Assembly (NCBI RefSeq): GCF_963678635.1
Contig: NC_087069.1
Span: 50,487,670 to 50,551,669 of the forward strand
Length of the DNA: 64,000 nucleotides
Source: Symsagittifera roscoffensis
Lineage: Eukaryota; Xenacoelomorpha; Acoela; Convolutidae
Direction of reading: 5' to 3'
The position numbers were made by a program, and so were the translations under genes. This document shows positions 32,938-43,089 of this stretch, in pieces (positions within the stretch are counted from its first letter, which is position 1; each line of letters begins with the position of its first letter). A model generated the notes under the pieces. The model was not told the origin of the DNA. It searched no databases and saw nothing but the letters and a program-made list of their open reading frames with translations.

Positions 32938-33826
32938 GCAAGATTTTCAATTATTTTCAAAGCCTTAATTTAACAAGTACTTGTTTTCGCTGTTCTTTTT
33001 CCATATTTTGAAATTTATGTTATTTCATTCCTTTTGTTTGATTGATATTTATGTTTTTTTTTTCCTAAAACATTATGAAGGTTATTTGATTAATTGTTTA
33101 CTTACTATGATCTTTTGAGTGTTTCATGAACGACTTGATTTATTGTTTCATGAAAAAGTAGTAATCATAAAAGATTTCTTGAACTTCAAAGAATTTTATA
33201 GCGACATTTTTTCCTTCGAAATACTTGAAAATGTTCAAAAAACTCATTTTTTGTTTCCTCGTTCAATGAAATTTTCTGTTGCTAATGTTATTGTTCGACC
33301 ATTGAAAAAGGGGAGGAACTTTGTATTCGGTTGTGTTTTAGTTTTTTTGCTTTCCTCGCAAAATCAGATACCACAAGAAATCATCGGACTGGGTTGAGTG
33401 ATATATCACATTAAAGCCCTTACAGTCGTGATTCGAACCACTATCAAAAATTTCAAAAAATTATTCTCCGTGTCGAGAAAAACCGGTTTGAAATTTTTGA
33501 TTTTTCGTCTGATTTCGAGCGAATAAAGCGAGCGAGCACTCTTATTTTAACTGCTTAGCTTAATTTAAAACGTGAAAACTTAAAAAACTGCAAAACTTGA
33601 AAAAAAGTAATGATTTATTTTCATTTTTCAAGTAACTTTCCTAAAAAAAATGTGCAGCTCCTTTTATCACACCACGCCAAAAAAAACGACAATAATTTGA
33701 AAAAAAAATGTATTTTTTTTAAGACTGATCGGATCTTTCTGTGCCATTTGTACAGTAACCGGCTATCCTTTTATATTTTGAATTATTTTAGCCGCTGCTT
33801 TAATTCAACATAAGTTTCATTTTCAG
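32938..33826 (+). other. GC-AG intron of the AF10-like gene
   Basis: The donor reads CAG|GCAAGA and the acceptor TTTTCAG. Both flanking exons join in phase 0 only with this donor. GC donors normally come with a strong AG|GCAAGT context, which this matches except for the last base. Repeat family B copy 2 (33305-33780) occupies its 3' half. Confidence 0.65.
33305..33780 (+). repeat. Dispersed repeat family B, copy 2
   Basis: It aligns in order with 23805-24450: GGAACTTTGTATTCGG, ATCATCGGACTGGGTTGAGTG, CTTACAGTCGTGATTCGAACC (B-box-like), GTGTCGAGAAAAACCGG, GAGCGAATAAAGCGAGCGAGC, CTCCTTTTATCACACCACG and AACCGGCTAT. It ends about 50 bases before the acceptor of the next AF10-like exon. Confidence 0.6.
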
Positions 33827-34478
33827 GAGCTAAATTCTCAAATTCCGAACGCAAACGTCATGTACGATCACAGTAGTTCCGGTAGACTCAACGGACCATC
33901 GGGAGGCCCCGTCGCATCCGGGCATGGTCATTCGGTCAACACATACAACCGCCGCACTCCAACCACCACGCCTTTACAATCTCCGATATCAGCATCCATC
34001 TCTGGACAAAACAACCCTGGATCCTCGATTTGCTCTGCCCAACCACCCCAAAATAGTCAGCAAGTCCCGGTCAGCCCATCTGCCGCCGACGGTCAACAAC
34101 AGCAACAGTTACAGAACCAACAGAATCTGATCATCTCGACGGCGAGTTCGGTCGCAAACCTAAATGCGCTCGTAGCGTCCCGAAGCACGCCGAACAGCGC
34201 GGCATCCGCGGTCACAGCTTCAATTGTCCAACAGCAACAGCAGCAACAACAACAAATAGCAGCGGCACAGCTCGCAGCGGCGGCCGCGCAGGTTTCGTAT
34301 CTGGACCCATCGGCGACGTATTCCTTGTTAGCCCAGCAGCAACTGGTGGCGTATCATAGGGCGCTGGGGATCTCGCAGACATCTCCCCAGCAAACTCAGA
34401 GCACGACTTCCCCAGTGGTTGATCAGATAGCTCAGAGCTATAGACTGGCAGCAGCTGCAGCAGCTTCAGGACTGGATG
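33827..34478 (+). CDS. AF10-like exon: Gln/Ala-rich C-terminal region
   Basis: The acceptor TTTTCAG precedes GAGCTAAATTC. The frame is phase 0 (E-L-N-S-Q-I-P-N-A-N-V-M-Y-D-H). The product is low-complexity: a QQQQ run, a nine-Gln run encoded by mixed CAG/CAA codons (about 34230-34257), Ala-rich stretches before and after, and V-S-Y-L-D-P-S-A-T-Y-S-L-L-A-Q-Q-Q-L. AF10 also has a Gln-rich C-terminus, so this fits the family. The ATG at 33860 is internal. The exon ends CTGGATG before the weak donor GTTGGT, phase 1. Reading through would add only four residues before a TGA, so an intron-retention isoform with a nearly equal C-terminus is possible. Confidence 0.85.
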
Positions 34479-34879
34479 GTTGGTGTTCACCTTGAGCAAA
34501 TAATTTAATGCAAATTTTCTTTCTAGAGTACAAAATTTGAGTTTGTGGATTCCGTGAAGTTTCAGTGACCGTGAATGCTGAATTTCTTTTTTGTATCAAA
34601 GGCTCTTTTTCTCTGTTAAAATTTGTAATTTAGTTTTTGCTGTAAAAGAGAACTTTTTGGTTGTTTTATTTAGCTTAAAGTCGTTGTGCGAAACAATTTT
34701 GCCAACAGTTTGGCATTATTAATTAAGTTTTGGTTTTGTTTCGAGCGAGAAGTTCTAGTTTTTGCTATTTCAAATATCGACTTCATTCAACTGCTTGTCC
34801 AAAATTGCCCCAGAAACAAGCAAAATGCAATTTGGCTATTAAAGCTTGCTTGGTCTTATTCTGAATTCTTACGTTTCAG
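34479..34879 (+). other. Last coding intron of the AF10-like gene
   Basis: Donor GTTGGT, acceptor TTACGTTTCAG. It is about 400 bases of AT-rich sequence without a supported feature. Confidence 0.7.
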
Positions 34880-34953
34880 GTACGACCCAAGTGCTGCTTA
34901 ATCCAGCCATGCTCAATACTCTGTTCACACCTGGGCCTACAACTCCGCGATAG
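34880..34953 (+). CDS. AF10-like terminal exon with stop codon
   Basis: The first two bases GT complete a Gly codon. The frame then gives T-T-Q-V-L-L-N-P-A-M-L-N-T-L-F-T-P-G-P-T-T-P-R and TAG at 34951-34953. The other two frames stop within a few codons or lack a matching phase, which supports the proposed donor at 34478. The tail is short and Pro/Thr-rich. Confidence 0.75.
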
Positions 34954-35150
34954 AATGGATTTAGGTTTTACCTCAACCTCGAAGCCCAGAACCTAGTTAT
35001 TCAAACAAATTCAGGTACACTTCGAACCTTCTCAATTTTTTTTACATATTGGCTCTCGCTTTTCGCGGGATTTTTTCTTCAAATTGTTTTTAGTTAATAC
35101 GTTTTGAAATTATAACAAATATAAATTCTAATAAAAATAAAGCAGTAGAA
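34954..35150 (+). promoter_or_regulatory. 3' UTR with polyadenylation signals and possible UTR intron
   Basis: AATAAA-type hexamers occur in CTAATAAAAATAAAGC (about 35128-35143), a plausible cleavage region. There is also a good donor CAG|GTACAC at 35015 and a good acceptor TTTTTTGTTTCAG ending 35313, followed by GC-richer sequence. The 3' UTR may therefore be spliced in some transcripts, joining 35014 to 35314. A C run (35391-35401) lies in that downstream segment. Confidence 0.4.
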
Positions 35151-35313
35151 ATGAAAAAAAAATTAATGTTTATTGCGTAACGAGCTAATTTTAATATAAA
35201 CCATAATGCATCTTCCTTTTTATACCCATATTTTCCTTGATTGTTTTGATCTAAGGCAGTTCCAAGAGAAAGTTTTGGTAATCATTTACAGAATTGGTGG
35301 TTTTTTGTTTCAG

Positions 35314-36530
35314 ACCAAACCCGAAGATTCCACCCAACCCATCACTCAACCTCAGCCAAGTGCCGACTCTTATCTGCCCTATAGATCAACCCCCCCCCCC
35401 CTTATCTCCCGCAAACACCGTGTTCGCGATTAAATCTCCGTTTTTGCTTATTCAGATGGTGGTTCAAGTTACGGAGTTTATGGAGTTTGTCCGAATTAGT
35501 TTTGTCAGCCCTTCGTTTCAGTTATATTTAGTTAGTTTCGCTGCCATTTGTTGTCCTATTATTACTTTTACTATAGTGTTATTCTAATTACTACTACAAC
35601 CTTTATTTGTTTCTTAGTTGGCTTTACTTGTTCTTTTATCTCATTTTCTTCTCGGAAATTCTAGATATTCTGCTCCCAAAATTGGCTCTGAAATGATTAT
35701 CTTTTGTTGTTTTGTTAACCAAATTTTATTTTGTTTTTACCATTTTTTCAGGTTTATCCACTTTCTTCACCAAAACTATGATTCAAAATTTGGAATTGAT
35801 AATCCTAAAATGTGTTATTTCTCATTGACTTCATTAACCAATGTACATTAGAAATTAAAAACGGGAATTATTTGGAGGAGTTTTTGGCCAAGTTCGATTC
35901 TGGCTAAACGGAATTGGCTAAAAGTATCCAACCAACCTACGAAGTTGAGGAAAGTAATGGCTGCGAAATTTCGACCCAAAGACAGAAATTCGAAAAGTAA
36001 ACGAAAGAAGGTCGAGAAATTTTAAATCGCTTCAGGATGATAACTAAAATTAAGACGAAAATCTTTCGTTGGTCTTCAAATGAAAACTGAAATGATATTC
36101 GATGTACAGAGCTTTGAATGGTATAACTCTGCGTGTATATTAAACATTGCTTGGTATATTGTGAGTTTGATTTGAACATACAATTGGTATAATGATGAAA
36201 AAGAGAAACAAGGAAGAAAAACTGCGCGGCATATTGCATTGGCGAAGTGTGTGTGATACGTGGTCCGTTGGTTAGATAAAAACAAACTTAATGTTATAAT
36301 AACATAACGATAGCTGATACTACTAGTGATATTTACCTTAGGTTGTATTGTACAGATCAAGTGCAATAATCAATAGATCTTCTTTCTTTCCGTTTTTAAT
36401 TCTGAGTTGAGTTCAATATTTGAAATATGAATAGACTGGAAATTCCTGGCATATGATTGGTTGAAATCAATGAAATGTCTGTCAATTTGTATTTGGATTT
36501 TTGGTATAGTTATGCGTTAGTTTGAACCTT
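35314..36530 (+). other. Downstream region, possible alternative 3' UTR
   Basis: Begins after a strong acceptor-like sequence. I find no protein-coding frame of note and no repeat match. It may be transcribed 3' UTR of the AF10-like gene or intergenic DNA. Confidence 0.3.
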
Positions 36531-36539
36531 GCTTAATAC

Positions 36540-38960
36540 TTGCAAAATTGAACAACAGCGACGATGTTCAACTGCCGAAGTTAAATAGTGCCGAAAATTT
36601 ATGTGGGACAAAAACATATATTATAAAATCTATTTGGCATTTTCTATTGGATTTCGATGCATTAAAAATGAGTACACGACTTGATATTTCTCAATTTTCG
36701 TGTCGGTTTGAAATGCATATTCATCAAACTAAGAATATTCGCGGACTGTGTGAGCGTACTGGCATGGTTACAAGTCTACTAATGAAAAGATTACGAGCAT
36801 AGACAGTTATGGGAGACGATGTACGGTTAAATTTAGCACAGCCGTAGGAAAACAATCGTATTTTGACCATTTAATTAAGGTCCATGGAGCAGAAATAACA
36901 TGAAAAATTTTAACGTTTTTTTAATTTGGTATTTTCGGTGAAAACATCCAGGCACACGACAGATTAAATACAAAGTGATAGATTTCGCTCCTACTAAAAA
37001 CTCAATTATGGCTTATAAGCTTCGTTGAGCCAATTTTGAGCTTTTCTAAGATGGATTAAATCTCGATAACACGTTAATAGCGCGAAATACATCGCGCGTT
37101 TATTGTCCCAAATTGACCAAAAAGGCTATCTTTAAACCCCATAACTTTATGAAAGAAAGATAACAATTAAAAAATATCTTTTCAAATTTAAGCTTAGTAC
37201 AAAAATAGCTTTCGAATGATGTAAAAAAAAAAATTTGTCAAAAATGGCTAATTCAAAATTCGAAATTTGTCTGAAGAAAAAAACCACCCCGAGCACAAAT
37301 ATTCCGTTACTTTCGTAAGGAAACTCGGAACAAAAAAAAGAGAGCCTGGTTGAGGTGTTTCGTGAGACGGGGAAAAGAGTAAAGGTGTCGAGTCTAGCTG
37401 AAAAACTAGTGTCTTCTGTTTGGACAAAGAGGGGCTCAGCTGGGCATGCATATATGTATCAGATATGGCTGCATCTGTTCAATCTTCTAATAATAATGAC
37501 ATCAGTTCTGTGCAAAAATTTTATCTGAATAAATTGTGATCAGATTATACATTTTTATATCATTCTAACAGTATAAGTTTACATTATTTTTCACAATTCA
37601 CAAAAAAAATTGCTATGAATTCTTATCAATGATACTGGGGCATTTGATTAAGCTTTCAAGAATTTCCAATTGGCGAGCTTTACAAATTCAAATTGAATGA
37701 GAAGTACCCGTAAAATAATTTGATGAAGTATATTTCTCCTTGATGAAGTACTTAATTTAGTCTCGTTCAAATGTTAAACCCAATTTTGAAGTTTTCAAAC
37801 TTTAGTTAGTGAGATAAAAAACTACTTTACTTGAGATAGATAGATACCTTATTTCTGAGTTTTACTAAAACTTATTTTTACTAACTTTTCCAAATTTCAG
37901 TGCCAGTAAGCTTCCTATGTTTATCGACGTAGAGTTACTAACACTAATTTATTTCAAAACCACTATGTAGCTAATGTAGCTGATAGGGTAAAAACAATGC
38001 CTCAAGCGACATTTAGCCTAAAACGCTACAGACGTTAGAGCCTCGAATGACGAAATGTTTGCTAGTAGAACTGTTAGATCTTATTATTTGAACAAACAAA
38101 AGAATTCGTGGAGATTTTTAGCTCCAAAAATAATGGTACATAGCATACTGTGTGAGCGGTTAGTTTTATTTTTATTTAGTTTGATCTTACTCCAGCTTTG
38201 ATGTTGATATCAATGACAACTTTGTTCAGTTTTGGTCTTACGTCTCTGCAGTTAAAGAGATATAAGCAAATCTTCTTGTTAGAAATACTTCTGCTATCAT
38301 GCACGTGACAAAGATTTTTTTTTCTATTACAATACAACAATTTTTCAATTGAACCAATCTTGTTTTGGCGATCAATGTAGTGTTCAAGTTGAAGCTACAG
38401 TTCTATCCAGACAATCATACAATAACCATTTATACTACGCAAAAATTCAGATTTTGCAATTTGGAGGTCAAAACTCAGCTGACAAACTGAAAAATAAGCG
38501 GAGTTGAAGAATGATCTCCAGGTGTCATTGTTGATGTCAGCATATCCTCAACTCACTTTTTTGCGTGTAAACATACCGTAAAATTTGAAAGTTATGAACA
38601 AATTAGAAGGAAATTCTTATATAGCTGTTTGCCCATTATGGTTATGCTATTAGTGAAATGTGAGTTTTATTCTTTGATTTTGACATTTAAACCAAAAAAA
38701 AGTATTCAACTAAAATAATAAGGCAATAACTTTTTTTCAGTTCCTGTCGTGAAGTAGCTTTCATTTTCACATTGAGGTCTGATTGCTTAAAAACCTAACA
38801 TGACCTTATATTCATATGTGCGATTTTTTGTGTTTCCTTATTGTAAACCCATCCCGTATATCAGCCAGTGGGAATATCCTGGCACATCGAAAGGAAGGAT
38901 ATGACCAACTGGCATCAATCCCAACTGTTGATTTACAAAGATAGTTCAATTTATGAACAA
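36540..38960 (+). repeat. Diverged duplicated block, copy 1
   Basis: This block aligns in order and orientation with 39760-42960. Shared landmarks are TTGAAATGCATATTCATCAA, GCGGACTGTGT, GTTAAATTTAGCACAGCC, TATGTATCAGATATGGCTGC, ACTGGGGCATTTGATTA, TCAGCTGACAAACTGAAAAA and CTCACTTTTTTGCGTGTAAA. A short frame at 36669-36802 (M-S-T-R-L-D-I-S-Q-F) and a following one (G-R-R-C-T-V-K-F-S-T-A) are conserved but separated by shifts. I do not recognise them. They may be a decayed gene or mobile element. Confidence 0.65.
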
Positions 38961-39049
38961 ACGTGTCGCTTAAGGGAATTTTAGGTGATGAAGCTGGGAT
39001 GAAGAGAATCAGATAGTTTATAAAACTAACAATGATTATTAATACTAAC

Positions 39050-39750
39050 TAACTTTTGTATTTTGTATTTAATAAATTATTTATTAAAAAATTTGATTCA
39101 CTGTAGATTTTGGGGGGAACGACTTGTGCTATTGTTATCAGTCGTTATTGTATAGATAGTAGATATAGCACCAGCAAGGTTTTTGAGGAACTTTTTCTTC
39201 AGATCATTTTCATGTCAGTAAAAGAAAATTTGAATTTACTGCATAAAGTACTCTAAATACAAAAGTTTGTTCCGGCTTCCCTCGTACTATCATGTAGCAG
39301 AGTGGTCCGATTCCTGATTATCTTTCACGCCACGATCTTGGTCTTCTTTTAGTATCTGGTATTTCTTGTTTTGTTTGAAAATTTGGCGTAAATTTATTGA
39401 GACGTAGAGACATTTCTATTAAATTATCTATTCCGCTTAGCATTTTTGCAGTTTTGCAATTGTCTAATTCTAATTTTTCTAAAGCTAAGTTAGGTAAGGT
39501 CTTTTTCGAGACTTTTGGTCGCACTAGATGAGTTATGACCTATTGGTTATACTCATAGACTAATTTCAGATAAAGAACACCGTCTGCTCGTCACGCTATC
39601 TTGTTCTCGGCCGGATAAACTCGTGCAACTTCTTAGTCTAACTCCGATCTTAATCTTAATATTATATCTCCTAGTCTCAGTAGATCTAGTGTATACTGGT
39701 TTATGCGAGTTAGTTCTTGGAGTTTATCCAGAAGGAGAACAACTGTATTC
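39050..39750. other. No supported feature between duplicated blocks
   Basis: AT-rich sequence separating the two copies of the block. No gene or repeat match is supported. Confidence 0.35.
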
Positions 39751-39759
39751 AAAGTCGTT

Positions 39760-42700
39760 CTGATGCTGAAACTACAAGTATTGGAGTTCAATGCAGTGAA
39801 AATGAGCACACGACTTGATATTTCTCACTTTTCTTGTCGGTTTGAAATGCATATTCATCAAACTAAGATTATTCGCGGACTGTGTAGGCGTAGTGGCATG
39901 TGTGCAAGTCTATATGATTAGGAGCATGAATAATTATGGGAGACAATGCACCGTTAAATTTAGCACAGCCCTTCAGAAACAATCGTATTTTGACCATTTA
40001 CTTGAGTAAGATTACATCGACTGCCTTTTCTATGATTTTGAGAAAGAGCACTTGTTTTGAGCAGAAGAACCTTTTCAGAAAGCCCATCAACTTCTTTGAC
40101 TCGGCCGTTAACTAACCCAGATGGTCCTAAGATAGCTATTCAATTGTTCTTAATGGTGAAAACAATTCCCTTTCAAAATTCACTTTGACCTTGTCGGCTA
40201 TTATCAAATTTATCAATGAAAATTAATCAATGAACACGGATGGCATCGATTAAATTCATCTGATCAGAATACAAAATTCAGAAAAAGAAATTTGTATGGC
40301 CCATTCGAAAATATTTTACCTAAGAAATAGAAAACATGCCATTTACATGATTTTGTGTTATAGTTTCCATCAAATTGTGCTATACACTAAATTATATGCC
40401 TGATCTTTACACTTTACACAAAATAAGGCAAGAACATCGTTAGCGCGATAATAGCATGCGATAATAGCATTACATGTTTTTACATTAGGTTTTTACCCCA
40501 TCAGCTATATAGTGTTTTTTACCCCACCAGTTATAAAGTGTTTTTTACACCATCAGCTACATAGTGTTTTTTACCCCACCAGTTTGTTTTGTACCCCATC
40601 AGTTACATAGTTTTTTTCACCCCATCAGCTACATAGAGTTTTTTTTACCCCATCAGCTTCATCATGTTTTTTACCCCATCAGCTTCATCATGTTTTTTAC
40701 CCCATCAGCATCGTTAACGCTCTGAGTCACACTTATCATAAGAAATAACTGAGTGTGAGTTGCAGTTTGAAATATAACAACGATGATAAGACAGTACGGG
40801 TCAGGAAAGGATTAGGACAGTCAGCAGTTTGTACACAATATCGGTATTGCGCTCAAATACGATTTGCTCGTGTACACTGTACGCAATGCACAACTAAAAG
40901 AGAGAGGAGGAAATTGTTCAGCAGAAAAAGAGAAAAAAGCGAAAGAAACAAGACGGCTCATATCAGGGTAAAGCCCTGAATAATCGGACTGCCTTTAAAT
41001 TAAGGTCTATGGAGCAGAAATAACATGAAAAAATTAAATGTAATAAAATAAAATTAAAAATAATTATTTTTTTCAGGTTTGAGATTTTTTGTGATAAAAT
41101 CCCCCACGCGCCAGATTAAGTACAAAGTGATAATTTTTGCTCCTATTAAAATTTCAATTATGGCAGTCGGAAGTCGGAACAATAACAGAGAGCGTGGTTG
41201 AGGTGTTTTGTGAGACGAGGAAAAGACTTATTGTGTCGAGTCGAGCTGAAAAACTGGTGTTTCGTTTGTACAAAGAGGGGCGCAACTGGATGTGCATATA
41301 TGTATCAGATATGGCTGCATCTGTTCAATCTTCTAATAATGAAGACATCAGTTCTGTGCAGAAAAATTACCAGAAAAATTTGTGATCAGATTATATATTT
41401 TTATATCAACCTAACAGATTATATTTATATTAATTTTCACAATTAAAAAAAATTTTCAATAAAATTTTATCAATGATACTGGGGCATTTGATTAGGCTCT
41501 TAATAATTTCCAAAAGGCCAGCTTTACCAAATTCAATTGAAGGAGAAGAACCCGTAAAATAATTTAATGAAGTATATTTCTACTTGATGAAGTACTTAAT
41601 TTAAATCTCGTTCAAATGTGAAACCTAATTTTGAAATTTTCAAACTTTAATTAGTGAGATAAAAAATTACTTTAATTGAGATAGATAAATACTTTATTTC
41701 TGAGTTTTACTAAAACTTATTTTTACTTAATTTTTCCAAATTTCAGTACCAGTAAGTTTCCTATGTTTATCGGCATAGAGTTACTAACACTATTTAATTT
41801 CAAAAACACTATGTAGCTGATGGGGTAAAACACAATGCCTCAAGCGCCATTTAACTTGAAACGCTACAGACTTTAGAGCCTCGAATGACGAAATTTTCGC
41901 TAGTGGAAGCCTTACATTTATTATTTGAACAAACGAAGGAATTCTTGGAGATTTTTAGCTCGAAGTTGGCGTTAAGAAATATCTGGGATGGTATAATGAA
42001 TCAATGACGTTCATTCAAAGATGTTTGGCAAGATTAGAGTTTGAATGACAGAAACAAAATAGCGAAATATGAAAAATAAAATTATACTCTCTGCTCAGTT
42101 CATTCTTACTTTTCTCCATACTATTCAATTTCAAATTTACTATGTTTAGTTTGTTCTTACTTCAGCTTTGATGTTGATATCAAGGTCAACTTTGTTCAGT
42201 GGGTCTTACGTCGCTGCAGTTAAAGAAATATAAGCAAATCTTGTTGGTAGAAATACTCCTGTTATCATTCATTTGAGAAAGTGTTTTTCATTACAATACT
42301 ACAATTTTTCAATCGAAAGAATCGTCTGTTGGCGATCAATGTAATGTTCGAGTCAAAGCTATAATTCTATCCATACAATCATACAAGAAACATTAATACC
42401 ACCCAAAATTTCAGATTTTCCAATTCGGAGGCCAAAACTCAGCTGACAAACTGAAAAATAAGCGGAGTTGATGAATGATCTCCAGGTGTCATTGGTGATG
42501 TCAGCATATCCTCAACTCACTTTTTTGCGTGTAAACGTACCGTAAGTTTTGAAAGTTATGAACGAATTAGAAGGAAATTCACAAATAGCTGTTTGCTCAT
42601 TTTAGTTATGCTATTAGTGAATTGCGAGTTTTGTTTTTTGATTTTGACAATTAAACTAAAAGAAAGCATTAAACTAAAATAATGAAGCAATCAAATTTTT

Positions 42701-42960
42701 TTGAGTTCCTATGGTGAAGTAGCTTTCAATTTTACAATGAGTTCTGGTTGCTTAGAAATCTAACATGAGCTGATTTTCAAATATGCAAACTCGTTTTTGC
42801 CTGGCTTGAATTTTTGTGTTCCTTGTTGTAGTCCCATCCCAGATTTAAGCCAGTCACATCGAATATCCTGGCACATCGAAAAGATATGACCGACTGGAAT
42901 CAATCAAAACGTTTGACTTACAAATGTAGTTCGATTTTCAACAAACATCTCGCCTGCTGC
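39760..42960 (+). repeat. Diverged duplicated block, copy 2, with insertion
   Basis: Second copy of the 36540-38960 block. Relative to copy 1 it has about 1 kb extra (about 40005-41000) containing a minisatellite. The + strand frame at 41137-41385 (E-V-F-C-E-T-R-K-R-L, D-M-A-A-S-V-Q-S-S-N-N-E-D) is open here and frameshifted in copy 1. I recognise no family. Divergence is visible throughout, so the duplication is old compared with the one at 46-58 kb. Confidence 0.65.
40490..40711 (+). repeat. 26-bp minisatellite, about nine units
   Basis: The unit consensus is TTTTTTACCCCATCAGCTAC plus ATAGTG. Units vary (CACCAG for CATCAG, TTCATCATG for TACATAGTG) and one is shortened. There are no unique spacers. 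The inverted form of one unit occurs once at 41805-41830 (CACTATGTAGCTGATGGGGT), and in weaker form at 37962-37990 in copy 1 of the block, so the array seems to have grown from an inverted copy of local sequence. Confidence 0.75.
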
Positions 42961-43089
42961 TGCTTTCCTTGTCGGAACAATAATAGGGACCAACAGTCAT
43001 ATGTTCCCGTATTTTTTATGCAAGTCACTATCACTCGAGAAGAACGGGTAAAATTTACAATCATTTGACTTGTGTAGACAACTGTTCGC

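Larger units (their letters stand above)
111..34953 (+). other. AF10/AF17-like gene, partial (five visible exons)
   Basis: Gene-level entry for a multi-exon gene on the + strand with exons 111-316, 29058-30504, 32135-32937, 33827-34478 and 34880-34953. The order (extended PHD finger, long low-complexity middle, octapeptide/leucine zipper, Gln-rich tail) is that of MLLT10/MLLT6, Drosophila Alhambra and C. elegans zfp-1. In characterised family members the PHD1-knuckle-PHD2 module reads unmodified H3K27, and the zipper recruits DOT1L for H3K79 methylation. The reading frame is continuous: phase 0 after exon 1, phase 1 after exon 2, phase 0 after exon 3, phase 1 after exon 4. The N-terminal PHD1 and zinc knuckle must lie before the window. 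Roughly 1,060 codons are visible. Vertebrate proteins have a Lys-rich stretch just after the PHD module, and I did not find an exon for it here. It may be missing, or it may be a small exon hidden in the 28.7 kb intron. Confidence 0.85.

Noticed and set aside
32618-32950. 110-codon minus-strand frame opposite the zipper exon
   Set aside because: The + strand carries the recognisable octapeptide/leucine zipper in the same interval.
40490-40711. CRISPR-like array
   Set aside because: The units are contiguous with no unique spacers, and the context is animal nuclear DNA.
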